Assembly: GCA_900313765.1 (NCBI GenBank) | Contig: OMSN01000056.1 | Coordinates: forward strand, 1 to 8,502 | DNA: 8,502 nucleotides | DNA from: an uncultured Eubacteriales bacterium | Lineage (GTDB): Bacteria; Bacillota; Clostridia; Lachnospirales; Lachnospiraceae | Direction: 5' to 3' | Part shown: one piece after another, positions 1 through 8,462 of the stretch | Layout of the letters: every line of letters starts with the position of its first letter | How positions within the stretch are numbered: the stretch's first letter is position 1 | Notes under the pieces: generated by a model | Seen by the model: only the letters and a program-made list of their open reading frames with translations | What the model was told of the DNA's origin: nothing | Databases searched by the model: none | Position numbers and translations under genes: made by a program

Positions 1-107
1 CTGTTTTAAAGGTCAGTTCCTTTGAAAAAAACTTTTAAAGAATCTTCAAGGTCGTTTCACTGTTCAGTTATCAAAGAACTCTTTTTGTTCGCCTTCATCG
101 CGGCGAC
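1..107 (-). ncRNA. 5' leader of an rRNA operon (16S gene beyond the window edge)
   Basis: Seen: downstream of the promoter at 114-142, the minus strand begins near position 107 with a small hairpin (TCGCC at 106-102 pairing with GGCGA at 93-89). It then carries AGTTCTTTGATAACTGAACA (80-61), which closely matches the boxA antitermination element of Gram-positive rRNA leaders. A second boxA-like stretch, GATTCTTTAAAAGT, lies at 44-31. No open frame of note is present. Known: boxA is bound by NusB-NusE so that long untranslated rRNA transcripts escape termination. Inferred: this is the untranslated leader before a 16S rRNA gene. No mature rRNA sequence is inside the window, so the assignment rests on the promoter and boxA alone. 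Confidence 0.75.
61..80 (-). promoter_or_regulatory. boxA antitermination element
   Basis: The minus strand reads AGTTCTTTGATAACTGAACA, the TTCTTTGAAAACTGAA-type boxA found in Firmicutes rRNA leaders and spacers. It lies about 27 bases after the predicted transcription start. It is the best evidence that the neighbouring promoter drives rRNA and not a protein gene. Confidence 0.75.
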
Positions 108-113
108 TCGATT

Positions 114-142
114 AATCTAACACCGTTCCCCGAGTTTGTCAA
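114..142 (-). promoter_or_regulatory. rRNA operon core promoter (-35/-10)
   Basis: The minus strand has a perfect -35 TTGACA (142-137), a 17-base spacer and a -10 TAGATT (119-114). The expected start falls near 107, which is a G on the minus strand. Known: in Bacillus subtilis rRNA promoters, initiation with GTP couples ribosome synthesis to the GTP pool and so to the stringent response. The G start here is compatible with that but is inferred from spacing only. Confidence 0.8.
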
Positions 143-173
143 CAGCCTTTTTCAATTTTTTTTAAACTTTTTT
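143..173 (-). promoter_or_regulatory. UP-like A/T-rich element upstream of the rRNA promoter
   Basis: Immediately upstream of the -35 box the minus strand carries A-tracts and T-runs (AAAAAAGTTTAAAAAAAATT followed by GAAAAAGGCTG). Known: A-tracts at about -40 to -60 bind the alpha-subunit C-terminal domains of RNA polymerase and strengthen rRNA promoters. It lies between the helicase stop codon and the core promoter, where a terminator might otherwise be expected. Confidence 0.6.
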
Positions 174-206
174 CTGCACAGGTATTCCACCGGTTTTTCC
201 ACTGCA

Positions 207-2045
207 TTACTCCGGTTTATCCCCGGGTTTTAAACATTCCAGGTATCTGGAGGGCTCCATCTTCCTGTTGTACCGTTCTTTGACATAGAACAGATGCAGC
301 TTCTTTTTTGCACGTGTCATCCCTACGTAGAACAGACGCCTCTCTTCCTCGATCTCGCTTTCCAGACTCGCTCTGCGGTACGGGATCACCCCTTCATTGA
401 CATTCAGCAGGAACACTTCCGTAAACTCCAGGCCCTTTGCGCTGTGCAGTGTGGCAAGGGTGACGAATTCGCCCTCCTGCTGCATCCCGGCTTTCTGCTG
501 TTCCTTCATCTGCTCCCGGATCCGGTCGATCTTCTCTCTCCAGACGCCGAGCGTCTCACATTCTTTCGCACTGTCCTGTATCTCATCCGCAGTCTGCAGC
601 AGTTCTTCATAATCGATGCGCCGCTTCCTGGCATAGTCCTGCAGGTATGTATCGTATCCGGCGCCTCTTCTGAGGTAATTGATCGCCGAATAGGGGCGCA
701 GATCCCGGAGTATTCTCAGTGTGCTCTCAAACTCACGAATTCTCTCAGCCATCCATGGTCTGTCACTGTACCATCCGTACAGCCCCGGAAATGTGATCGT
801 CTTCGCGTATGCGGAGTCTCTTGTCATATAGCGGTTGGGCTTGTTGCATACCCGAAGGAAATCTTCCCTCTCCATCGGTCCATGCGCAAGATTCAGATAG
901 GACAGAAAATCCCTTGCGATCCAGTGATCCCACAGGATCGGGGCTGCGTCCTTCATCCTGCAGGGGATCTGGAACTGTGACAGTTTCGCCGCCGGTGCCC
1001 TTCCCTCCAGGTTTGTCCGGGTCAGCACCGCGATCTGCGATGGCGCAATACCATCCTGAAGGCTCGACCGGATGCAGTTCACCAGGTATAGAAGTTCCGT
1101 CTCCATATCCCTGCATTCCATCACCTCCACAGGCGGTCCCGCCTTTTTTCGGCTGTACAGGTCCTTGAGGTAGCGGGTTCTGTTCTGCGCGATGACATGG
1201 GTTGACGCAGCTACGATCTGCGGTGTCGAGCGGTAATTTTCATTTAATTTCATGACCGCCGTTCCAGGGTAATCTTTCGGAAAGTTCAGCATGATCTCCG
1301 GGCGGCTTCCGCGGAAACGGTAGATTGACTGGTCATCATCCCCGACGATGAACAGATTGTTCCGGGGTGCTGCCAGCATCCGGATGATCCGGTATTGAAG
1401 CATGTTGATGTCCTGAAACTCATCGATCAGGATATAGCGGAAATGATCCTGCCAGGCTTTCAGAATATCGGTCCTGGCGTGAAACAGGTCATATGTGTAG
1501 ACACACATGTCGTCAAAGTCGATCCGGCCAAGCTTCGCCTGGCGCTCTGTGTACATCCGGCACACTTTTCTGAATTCTTCTTCCGGCACCGAAGACGCAT
1601 AGTAATGATCCAGCGGGATCTGTTCCGCCTTCACGCGCGAGATCTCCGCAAGCACATCCCCCGCCCATTCATTCATGTCTCCGTATTCAAGATGCAGTTC
1701 CTGCGCGATGGAAGCCATGATCCGGAAGCGCTCATCCTCCCGGAGAATGTTCTCGGCTGTGTAGCCATATGCATTTTTAAGAATCTGGAAAAAGACGGCA
1801 TGGAAGGTCCCGAATGTGACCCTGAAATGATCCGGCTGTGCCAGGCGCGCGAACCGCTCCTGCATCTGCCTGGCGGCCGCCCTGGTAAATGTGATCACCA
1901 GTATGTTCTCCGGCCGCACTCCCTGCCTGATCAGATACAGTATTCGATTGGTAATGACCATGGTCTTGCCGGAACCAGGGCCCGCCAATACCATGGCGGG
2001 CCCCTCCTTGTGCTGTACCGCAGTCAGCTGATCACTGCTCAGCAT
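207..2045 (-). CDS. UvrD/PcrA-like superfamily 1 ATP-dependent DNA helicase, short form
   Basis: A 612-residue helicase expected to unwind DNA 3' to 5' in repair or replication-conflict removal, acting in the cytoplasm. All SF1A motifs are visible: a Q-motif near residues 5-11, Walker A AGPGSGKT (21-28), motif Ia ITFTRAAA (51-58), motif II DEFQD (208-212), motif III VGDDDQSIYRFRGS (234-247), motif IV LNENYRST (267-274), motif V TLHSAKGLEF (532-541) and motif VI VGMTRAK (574-580). Only about 32 residues follow motif VI, whereas PcrA and UvrD (roughly 720-750 residues) carry a C-terminal tail of about 100 or more. It is therefore probably a PcrA paralogue, not the housekeeping copy. The ATG has AGAGGA 8 bases upstream. 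It starts 33 bases after gltX and probably shares its transcript. No gene symbol is assigned because PcrA, UvrD and YjcD-type paralogues cannot be separated by eye. Confidence 0.9.
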   Translation of the reverse strand: MLSSDQLTAVQHKEGPAMVLAGPGSGKTMVITNRILYLIRQGVRPENILVITFTRAAARQMQERFARLAQPDHFRVTFGTFHAVFFQILKNAYGYTAENILREDERFRIMASIAQELHLEYGDMNEWAGDVLAEISRVKAEQIPLDHYYASSVPEEEFRKVCRMYTERQAKLGRIDFDDMCVYTYDLFHARTDILKAWQDHFRYILIDEFQDINMLQYRIIRMLAAPRNNLFIVGDDDQSIYRFRGSRPEIMLNFPKDYPGTAVMKLNENYRSTPQIVAASTHVIAQNRTRYLKDLYSRKKAGPPVEVMECRDMETELLYLVNCIRSSLQDGIAPSQIAVLTRTNLEGRAPAAKLSQFQIPCRMKDAAPILWDHWIARDFLSYLNLAHGPMEREDFLRVCNKPNRYMTRDSAYAKTITFPGLYGWYSDRPWMAERIREFESTLRILRDLRPYSAINYLRRGAGYDTYLQDYARKRRIDYEELLQTADEIQDSAKECETLGVWREKIDRIREQMKEQQKAGMQQEGEFVTLATLHSAKGLEFTEVFLLNVNEGVIPYRRASLESEIEEERRLFYVGMTRAKKKLHLFYVKERYNRKMEPSRYLECLKPGDKPE

Positions 2046-2078
2046 ATATTTAATCCTCTGCTGTTCAACTTCCTCCGG

Positions 2079-3530
2079 TCATCCCTGCAGTTTGCGGATG
2101 CCCTCTTCGATTCGGGCAACAGACTCCTCTTTCCCGAGGACGTCCATGATCTCCGTAGCGCCTGCCGGAGTGACACTCTTTCCGGACACCGCGATGCGCA
2201 CCGGCCAGATCGTGAAGCCTGCCTTGACCCCTTCCGCTGCCGAATAGTCTCTGAGCACTTCATAGAGCGCATCATTGCTCCAGTCTTCCTGTGCCTGCAG
2301 AATCGGAAGCAGATCCTGGAGCACCTTCAGCGACTTCTCAGGAGTAACCTTCCATTTTTTATTCTGGTACAGGGAGATATCATAGTCCGGAAGTTTCTCG
2401 AAGAAATCCACCATCTCATCGATATCCGGGAACACTTCGATCCTTGTCTTCACCATACCGGCGATCTTGTTCAGATCCAGATCCTTCGTGATCACTTTCC
2501 GGATCTGCGGGATCGCGCGCTCCGCATAGGGTTCATAATCCATCGCCTTGATGTATTCTCCATTCATCCATTTCAGTTTCTGAATGTCGAATACAGCCGG
2601 TGACTTGCTCATATGATGATAGTCGAAGTTCTCCACGAGTTCTTCCAGAGAGAAGATCTCCCGGTCATCCGAAGGACTCCAGCCAAGGAGGGCAACATAG
2701 TTGACCACCGCTTCAGAGACGAATCCCTGCTCGATCAGATCCTCGAAGGACGAATGGCCGCTTCTCTTGGAGAGCTTGTGATGCTCTTCATCCGTGATCA
2801 GAGGGCAGTGCACATAGACCGGCACCTCCCATCCGAAGGCTTCGTACAGGCGGTTGTACTTCGGTGCGGACGAGAGATACTCATTGCCGCGCACCACATG
2901 TGTGATGCCCATGAGATGGTCATCCACTACATTTGCAAAATTATACGTCGGAAATCCGTCCGACTTGATCAGGACCATGTCATCCAGCTCTGCATTGGGA
3001 ACTTCGATCTTGCCGTAGATCTCATCTTCAAAACAGGTTGTTCCCTCATTCGGAACATTCTGACGGATTACATAGGGCATGCCTGCGTCCAGGTTTGCCT
3101 GGATCTCTTCTTTTGACAGATGCAGACAATGCTTGTCATAGATCATGATATCCTTGCCGCCCACATTCTGATGCAGGGAGTCCAGACGCTCCTTCGTGCA
3201 GAAGCAGTAATATGCCTCTCCTTTTTCGATCAGCTTTTCTGCGTACTCCCGGTAGATCCCGGCTTTCACGCGCTCACTCTGGACATACGGTCCGACACTG
3301 CCCGGCTTATCGGGGCCTTCATCCGCAATGAGGCCGGTGCCTTCCAGTGTCCGGTTGATGATATCCACGGCGCCTTCCACTTCTCTCTCCTGATCCGTGT
3401 CCTCAATTCGGAGCATAAAGGTTCCGTTCTCATGTTTCGCGATCAGGTAAGCGTACAGCGCGGTCCTGAGGTTTCCGACATGCATCCTGCCGGTGGGGCT
3501 TGGAGCGAATCTGGTTCTGACTTCAGACAT
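2079..3530 (-). CDS. gltX: Glutamyl-tRNA synthetase (GltX)
   Basis: Class I aminoacyl-tRNA synthetase that charges tRNA with glutamate in the cytoplasm. The 483-residue length fits the family. Visible: the N-terminal [13 protein letters not shown] block with the HIGH-type signature HVGN (17-20), RIEDTD (41-46), and a KMSKS-equivalent KLSKR (252-256). A CxC...CxH cluster (C109, C111, C135, H137) matches the spacing of the zinc site of the E. coli enzyme. The C-terminal helical domain should read the anticodon. Many Bacillota lack GlnRS and use a non-discriminating GluRS with GatCAB; whether that holds here cannot be read from this protein. The ATG at 3530 was chosen because family similarity begins at [12 protein letters not shown] and AGAGGAG lies at 3550-3544. 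The same frame stays open upstream to an ATG at 3614. It sits between ftsW and the helicase gene. Confidence 0.96.
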   Translation of the reverse strand: MSEVRTRFAPSPTGRMHVGNLRTALYAYLIAKHENGTFMLRIEDTDQEREVEGAVDIINRTLEGTGLIADEGPDKPGSVGPYVQSERVKAGIYREYAEKLIEKGEAYYCFCTKERLDSLHQNVGGKDIMIYDKHCLHLSKEEIQANLDAGMPYVIRQNVPNEGTTCFEDEIYGKIEVPNAELDDMVLIKSDGFPTYNFANVVDDHLMGITHVVRGNEYLSSAPKYNRLYEAFGWEVPVYVHCPLITDEEHHKLSKRSGHSSFEDLIEQGFVSEAVVNYVALLGWSPSDDREIFSLEELVENFDYHHMSKSPAVFDIQKLKWMNGEYIKAMDYEPYAERAIPQIRKVITKDLDLNKIAGMVKTRIEVFPDIDEMVDFFEKLPDYDISLYQNKKWKVTPEKSLKVLQDLLPILQAQEDWSNDALYEVLRDYSAAEGVKAGFTIWPVRIAVSGKSVTPAGATEIMDVLGKEESVARIEEGIRKLQG

Positions 3531-3543
3531 AATAGATGACAAT

Positions 3544-3550
3544 CTCCTCT
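3544..3550 (-). promoter_or_regulatory. Ribosome binding site of gltX
   Basis: AGAGGAG on the minus strand, 13 bases before the ATG at 3530. The spacing is longer than usual, but no better in-frame start is present: a TTG at 3542 is too close to the site. It supports rejecting the 28-residue upstream extension of the reading frame. Confidence 0.6.
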
Positions 3551-3613
3551 TTTTATTTATTTGCTTAAATATGCATGAAATATGTATTGCTTTGCTTTTC
3601 CGAGCGCCTTCCA

Positions 3614-4816
3614 TCAGGCTGTTTTCGCCCTGATCTGATTGGACACAGACAGGGCAAGCATCATTTCCAGCATCAGGAAAGCGATGGATGTACCTCCGTA
3701 TGACACAAAGGGCAGCGTGATTCCTGTTGTCGGAATCAGGTTCAGTACGACCGCAATGTTCAGCACGACCTGCAGGGATATGTGCGCAAAGATACCGGTC
3801 GCGATCAAACTCCCGAGCAGATCCGGCGCGTTCATCGCAATGAACACAAGCCGTGCAAGCATAAACGCAAACAGCAGCAGGACGATCACGGCTCCGATGA
3901 TCCCGAGTTCTTCGCAGATGATGGAAAAGATCATATCATTCTGTGCTTCGGGAAGCGCTCCGAGTTTCTGGGCGCTGTTGCCCAATCCTTTGCCGAACAG
4001 TCCTCCCGAACCGATCGCATAAAGTGCCTGCATGACCTGGTAACCACCCTCATCCTGGTTCTCTTCCGGATGAAGCCATGTGACGATACGCTGCATACGG
4101 AAGGAACTGCTGCTCTCCAGCATGCCTGTATTGCGGATCACCAGCAGAGCGATGACCAGGACGATCATGAAGACCACCGTAAGCTGGAGCATCCTCTTCG
4201 GTCTTGGATGCGCGATAAAGATCAGGATATACGCAATCCCGAGAATGATGATAGCCGTTGACAGGTTATCCGTAAAACGGTATGTAAAGAAAGCGGTCAT
4301 CACCCCGAGTCCGAATACGATCAGCGGCGCTTTCAGTTTTCGGAACTTCCACCCCATCCGGACGATGAGTGTGGGGAAGAACAGAATAACGGCCAGTTTT
4401 GCGAACTCCGCAGGCTGGAAAGACACACCGCCTACGTAGATCCAGCGTCTTGCGCCGTTGATCGTCGTTCCGACAAACTTCGTAGCGATCAGCAGAATAT
4501 TTGCAAGAATATACAAAGGGAATGCAAACTTGCTGAACCAGTGGTAATCCATTCTGGATCCATAGATCATGACTACGAAAAACAGAGCGCTGACCAGGGC
4601 CTGTCTCGCAAAATAACGCATATCATTGCCATAGTCCACCGACGCCTCGTAAGCGCTGGTGGAATACAGCATAACAAGACCAAAGCAGGTAAGGAGGACC
4701 ACGACTGCCAGAAGATTGTAGTCATAGAAGTCTACTTCTCCTGTCCGCTCTGTCCTCTTGCCTCCCTTCAGAAAGGAAAACTTCTCACTTGCTGCGGCAT
4801 TTACCCTCTTTGCCAT
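3614..4816 (-). CDS. ftsW: SEDS-family peptidoglycan glycosyltransferase, FtsW/SpoVE type
   Basis: A 400-residue integral membrane protein that polymerises lipid II into glycan strands, normally with a class B penicillin-binding protein. A basic cytoplasmic N-terminus of about 30 residues leads into around ten hydrophobic segments. SEDS signatures are clear: GARRWI (121-126), QPAEFAKLA (134-142), the loop block [20 protein letters not shown] with the presumed catalytic aspartate D294, and [15 protein letters not shown] (363-377) near the C-terminus. The [21 protein letters not shown] block after residue 35 favours FtsW or the sporulation paralogue SpoVE over RodA. The ATG has AAGGGG 7 bases upstream; a nearby ATG at 4820 is out of frame. 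No penicillin-binding partner or mur gene is adjacent, which is unusual for ftsW. It follows leuD by 45 bases. Family is certain; division versus sporulation role is not. Confidence 0.92.
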   Translation of the reverse strand: MAKRVNAAASEKFSFLKGGKRTERTGEVDFYDYNLLAVVVLLTCFGLVMLYSTSAYEASVDYGNDMRYFARQALVSALFFVVMIYGSRMDYHWFSKFAFPLYILANILLIATKFVGTTINGARRWIYVGGVSFQPAEFAKLAVILFFPTLIVRMGWKFRKLKAPLIVFGLGVMTAFFTYRFTDNLSTAIIILGIAYILIFIAHPRPKRMLQLTVVFMIVLVIALLVIRNTGMLESSSSFRMQRIVTWLHPEENQDEGGYQVMQALYAIGSGGLFGKGLGNSAQKLGALPEAQNDMIFSIICEELGIIGAVIVLLLFAFMLARLVFIAMNAPDLLGSLIATGIFAHISLQVVLNIAVVLNLIPTTGITLPFVSYGGTSIAFLMLEMMLALSVSNQIRAKTA

Positions 4817-4861
4817 CCATAATCCCCTTACTGATTACTGCAGTGACTGATGCTTAAAGTA

Positions 4862-5350
4862 TCAGTCCTTTGAATTGATATACGGAATCAATCCTCCGGC
4901 AGAAATGATATTCTGCATAAACGGCGGGAATGCCTGCCCCTTCCAGGACTTTCCCTGTGTGACGTCCGTCACGATGCCGCTGTCAAGGTCCACTTCTACC
5001 TGATCCCCGGACTTTATCTCCCTGGCTGCCTCCGGGCACTCCATGATCGGAAGTCCGATATTGATCGAATTCCTGTAGAAGATCCTGGCAAATGTCTCTG
5101 CGATGACGATCGAGACACCGGAGGCCTTGATCGCGATCGGGGCATGTTCTCTGGATGATCCGCATCCGAAATTCTTCGCTGCGACGATGATGTCACCGCT
5201 CTTCACCTTTGTGGTAAAGTCCTTGTCGATATCTTCCATGCAGTGCGCCGCCAATTCTTTCGGATCGGATGAATTCAGATAGCGTGCCGGGATGATGACG
5301 TCAGTATCTACATTATCACCGTATTTAAATACAGTTCCTTCCAGTTTCAT
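4862..5350 (-). CDS. leuD: 3-isopropylmalate dehydratase small subunit (LeuD)
   Basis: Small (swivel-domain) subunit of isopropylmalate isomerase, which converts 2-isopropylmalate to 3-isopropylmalate in leucine synthesis together with LeuC. The 162-residue length is that of the short clostridial/archaeal form, against about 200 in E. coli. Visible motifs: [11 protein letters not shown] (15-25), [13 protein letters not shown] (62-74) and [12 protein letters not shown] (91-102), all typical of the aconitase C-terminal-type swivel domain. After RYL the loop reads NS, not the RT reported for homoaconitase small subunits, so isopropylmalate is the likely substrate. The start at 5350 was chosen over an in-frame ATG at 5368 because AAGGAGGA (5365-5358) lies 7 bases before it. 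It follows leuC by 36 bases and is surely cotranscribed with it. Confidence 0.96.
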   Translation of the reverse strand: MKLEGTVFKYGDNVDTDVIIPARYLNSSDPKELAAHCMEDIDKDFTTKVKSGDIIVAAKNFGCGSSREHAPIAIKASGVSIVIAETFARIFYRNSINIGLPIMECPEAAREIKSGDQVEVDLDSGIVTDVTQGKSWKGQAFPPFMQNIISAGGLIPYINSKD

Positions 5351-5357
5351 CAGGACA

Positions 5358-5365
5358 TCCTCCTT
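5358..5365 (-). promoter_or_regulatory. Ribosome binding site deciding the leuD start
   Basis: AAGGAGGA on the minus strand, 7 bases upstream of the ATG at 5350. An in-frame ATG at 5368 lies upstream of this site and has no comparable sequence before it, so the protein begins MKLEGTVF. Confidence 0.85.
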
Positions 5366-5386
5366 CATTATGTGTCACGCCGCCGG

Positions 5387-6646
5387 TCACAGAGACTCAG
5401 GCGACACGATCTTTCCTGCAACGGCGCTGGCTGCCGCGACTGCGGGACTTGCCAGATACACTTCCGAATCCACCGCGCCCATACGTCCGACGAAATTGCG
5501 GTTGGTAGTAGATATGCAGCGCTCTCCGCTTGCCAGGATTCCCATGTAACCGCCCAGGCACGGACCGCAGGTCGGCGTGGAAACGACCGCGCCTGCTTCG
5601 ATAAAGATCTTGAGAAGCCCTTCTTCCAGTGCCTGCAGGTATACCTTCTGCGTCGCAGGAATCACGATGCAGCGCACATCTTTGGCAACTCTGCGGCCTT
5701 CCAGCACCCTGGCAGCTGCTCTCAGGTCGGATATCCTTCCGTTCGTACAGGAACCGATGACTGCCTGGTCGATCTTCACATCGCCGACTTCGTCGATCGT
5801 CCTGGCATTCTCCGGCAGGTGCGGGAAGGAAACCGTCGGGCGGAGCGTGCTCAGATCCACGACGAGTTCTTCATCGTACTGCGCATCCTCATCTGCCTCA
5901 TACGCAGTCCAGGTCTTTGTCGAATGCTCCTGCATGTAAGCGACTGCCTTGTCATCCACCGGGAAGATTCCGTTCTTTCCGCCCGCTTCGATCGCCATAT
6001 TCGCGATCGTAAAACGGTCATCCATGGACAGGTTCGCAACACCCTCACCCGTAAACTCCATGGACTTGTACAGAGCACCGTCTACGCCGATCCTGCCGAT
6101 GATATGCAGAATGACGTCCTTGCCGCTCACATATTCGGAAGGCTTGCCCGTGAGGACGATCTTTATGGCAGACGGTACCTTGAACCACGCCTTGCCGGTG
6201 ACACATCCGGCTGCCATATCAGTGGATCCGACGCCGGTGGAAAATGCGCCAAGCGCGCCGTAGGTGCAGGTGTGGGAGTCAGCTCCGATCACCACATCCC
6301 CTGCGACCACAAGGCCTTTTTCCGGAAGCAGTGCATGCTCGATCCCCATCTGTCCTACATCAAAGTAATTCGTAATATCATGTTTCCTGGCGTACTCACG
6401 CACGCACTTGCAGTGTTCAGCAGACTTGATATCCTTATTCGGGATAAAATGGTCCATGACCAGTGCGATCTTATCCTTGTCAAACACCTTGTCGCTTGTG
6501 AACTTATCCATCTCCTTGATCGCAACCGGAGATGTAATGTCATTCCCCAGCACCAGGTCCAGATTCGCCTCGATCAGATCTCCCGCGTGCACTTCCTGCA
6601 GTCCTGCAGCATGCGCGAGTATTTTCTGAGTCATTGTCATTCCCAT
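5387..6646 (-). CDS. leuC: 3-isopropylmalate dehydratase large subunit (LeuC)
   Basis: Catalytic iron-sulfur subunit of isopropylmalate isomerase, the second leucine-specific step, partner of LeuD. It has 419 residues from the chosen start, the short form also found in archaea and distinct from the roughly 465-residue E. coli type. The aconitase-fold signatures are present: [20 protein letters not shown] (from about residue 121), SCTNGR with cluster ligand C300, and CGPCLGG with ligands C360 and C363, together holding a [4Fe-4S] cluster. The cluster is oxygen-sensitive in this family, in keeping with an anaerobe. Several ATGs sit at the 5' end. The one at 6646 was chosen because AAGGAG (6660-6655) is 8 bases away, against 2 bases from the ATG at 6652. 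leuA and leuB, often adjacent, are absent here. The short class also includes homoaconitase; the ilv context and LeuD loop argue for leucine synthesis. Confidence 0.96.
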   Translation of the reverse strand: MGMTMTQKILAHAAGLQEVHAGDLIEANLDLVLGNDITSPVAIKEMDKFTSDKVFDKDKIALVMDHFIPNKDIKSAEHCKCVREYARKHDITNYFDVGQMGIEHALLPEKGLVVAGDVVIGADSHTCTYGALGAFSTGVGSTDMAAGCVTGKAWFKVPSAIKIVLTGKPSEYVSGKDVILHIIGRIGVDGALYKSMEFTGEGVANLSMDDRFTIANMAIEAGGKNGIFPVDDKAVAYMQEHSTKTWTAYEADEDAQYDEELVVDLSTLRPTVSFPHLPENARTIDEVGDVKIDQAVIGSCTNGRISDLRAAARVLEGRRVAKDVRCIVIPATQKVYLQALEEGLLKIFIEAGAVVSTPTCGPCLGGYMGILASGERCISTTNRNFVGRMGAVDSEVYLASPAVAAASAVAGKIVSPESL

Positions 6647-6654
6647 AAACATTG

Positions 6655-6660
6655 CTCCTT
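6655..6660 (-). promoter_or_regulatory. Ribosome binding site deciding the leuC start
   Basis: AAGGAG on the minus strand. The in-frame ATGs at 6652, 6646 and 6640 lie 2, 8 and 14 bases downstream. The 8-base spacing makes 6646 (MGMTMTQK) the best start. Confidence 0.7.
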
Positions 6661-6687
6661 ACGTATGAAAAACTGCTTAACCAGACT

Positions 6688-6716
6688 ATTTTAACCGCAT
6701 TTGACCATTTCCGCAA
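6688..6716 (-). promoter_or_regulatory. Candidate promoter of the leuCD transcript
   Basis: Between the ilvC terminator and leuC the minus strand has TAAAAT (6693-6688) as a -10 with a 17-base spacer to TTGCGG (6716-6711), a poor match to TTGACA. An initiation site near 6681 would leave a leader of about 35 bases with no T-box or other recognisable riboswitch. Some promoter is expected here because a strong terminator precedes it. The exact assignment is tentative. Confidence 0.4.
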
Positions 6717-6718
6717 CC

Positions 6719-6729
6719 ACGGCTGCCGT
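6719..6729. repeat. Short inverted repeat just upstream of the candidate leuC promoter
   Basis: ACGGC-A-GCCGT on the minus strand, two 5-base arms around one base, ending 2 bases before the tentative -35 box. It also repeats the 3' arm of the neighbouring terminator (CGGCAGCC). It could be an operator, a terminator remnant or chance. Confidence 0.3.
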
Positions 6730-6766
6730 AAAGAAAAGGGCTGCCGCACCTGACATGCGGCAGCCC
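6730..6766 (-). terminator. Intrinsic terminator of ilvN-ilvC
   Basis: The minus strand reads GGGCTGCCGCA (6766-6756), a 7-base loop, then TGCGGCAGCCC (6748-6738), a perfect 11-bp GC-rich stem. TTTTCTTT (6737-6730) follows. It begins 22 bases after the ilvC stop codon and separates the ilv unit from leuCD. Confidence 0.93.
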
Positions 6767-6788
6767 CGGGTATATCCGGATCTGCAGA

Positions 6789-7889
<1,101 letters not shown>

Positions 7890-8387
7890 TTACAGATACA
7901 GGACGCCGTCCGAACCTCTCTGCAGACTTGTGATTCCCGTCCTTGCCAGTTCCAGGATCTCATATCCTCCCAGCAGGCGGATAAATGCGTCTACCTTGTC
8001 CTGTTTGCCCGTCAGCTCGATGATCAGAGAATCTGCGCCAACGTCCACGATCTTGCCGCGGAACACATCCGCCATGGAGATAACGCCCTGTCTCTGGTTC
8101 TCTTCCACACGCACTTTCACGAGGACCAGTTCACGGCTGACACTGGTTGCATCTTCCAGCACCTTGATATCGATCACGTCCACCAGCTTGCGCAGCTGTT
8201 TGACGATCTGTTCGATGATATCATCATCGCCTTCCGTTACGATCGTGATCCTGGTAAACCTGGGATCGGTGGTAACGCCTGCAGTGATGCTTGCAATATT
8301 ATAGCCGCGGCGGGTAAAGAGTCCTGCAACACGGCTCAAAAGACCGGGGGTATTGTCAACCAAGAGCGAAAGTGTACGATTATTCAC
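7890..8387 (-). CDS. ilvN: Acetolactate synthase regulatory (small) subunit (IlvN/IlvH)
   Basis: Regulatory subunit of acetohydroxyacid synthase, which makes acetolactate from pyruvate. It activates the catalytic IlvB subunit and gives feedback inhibition by valine. About 165 residues, the family norm. The N-terminal ACT domain shows TLSLLVDNTPGLLSRVAGLF and RRGYNI followed by TDPRFTRITIV. The asparagine and glycine of DNTPG correspond to the effector-binding loop of the E. coli proteins. The second ACT-like domain begins around REVLVLVKV-like residues near 95 (RELVLVKVRV) and runs to the C-terminus. A GTG at 8387 is taken as the start because GGAGG (8398-8394) is 6 bases away; the ATG at 8393 directly abuts that site. 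No ilvB lies upstream: a strong promoter stands there instead. ilvC follows after 81 bases, probably on one transcript. Confidence 0.95.
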   Translation of the reverse strand: MNNRTLSLLVDNTPGLLSRVAGLFTRRGYNIASITAGVTTDPRFTRITIVTEGDDDIIEQIVKQLRKLVDVIDIKVLEDATSVSRELVLVKVRVEENQRQGVISMADVFRGKIVDVGADSLIIELTGKQDKVDAFIRLLGGYEILELARTGITSLQRGSDGVLYL

Positions 8388-8393
8388 GATCAT

Positions 8394-8398
8394 CCTCC
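8394..8398 (-). promoter_or_regulatory. Ribosome binding site arguing for a GTG start of ilvN
   Basis: GGAGG on the minus strand. The in-frame ATG at 8393 follows with no spacer, while the GTG at 8387 has the usual 6 bases. An ATG at 8400 overlaps the site and is out of frame. Confidence 0.65.
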
Positions 8399-8421
8399 AT
8401 ACTGCGCTTATTCAGGCTTCT

Positions 8422-8459
8422 GTGAGCCCTGCGCACCGTCTCACTGACTGATAACAGTC
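8422..8459 (-). other. Two small inverted repeats in the ilvN leader
   Basis: Near the predicted start the minus strand has GACTG-TTAT-CAGTC (8459-8446), then GTGAG and CTCAC (8444-8440 and 8426-8422) around a 13-base loop. Each stem is only 5 bp. They may fold in the leader of about 70 bases, or the first may be an operator over the start site. There is no T-tract, no T-box core and no leader peptide rich in branched-chain codons. Confidence 0.3.
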
Positions 8460-8462
8460 TTC

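Noticed and set aside
213..225. TTATCCCCG near the helicase stop as a DnaA box.
   Set aside because: It departs from TTATCCACA at key positions, stands alone, and lies inside the coding sequence.
1395..2603. A 402-codon open frame on the plus strand across the helicase 5' end and gltX 3' end.
   Set aside because: It overlaps two well-supported minus-strand genes and their junction, shows no family motif, and is rich in residues typical of antisense translation (His, Arg, Leu).
3531..3614. In-frame extension of gltX to an ATG at 3614 that overlaps the ftsW stop codon (TGATG), suggesting translational coupling.
   Set aside because: The added 28 residues are basic, A/T-rich and unlike any GltX N-terminus, and a ribosome binding site lies just before the conserved MSEVRTRF start.
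4817..4861. Partly palindromic sequence around ACTGCAGT between leuD and ftsW as a terminator.
   Set aside because: Pairing fails beyond the central 8 bases and no T-tract follows on the minus strand.
5372..6694. A 440-codon open frame on the plus strand opposite leuC.
   Set aside because: It is the antisense shadow of a certain leuC gene. Its translation has no recognisable domain, and codon periodicity belongs to the minus strand.
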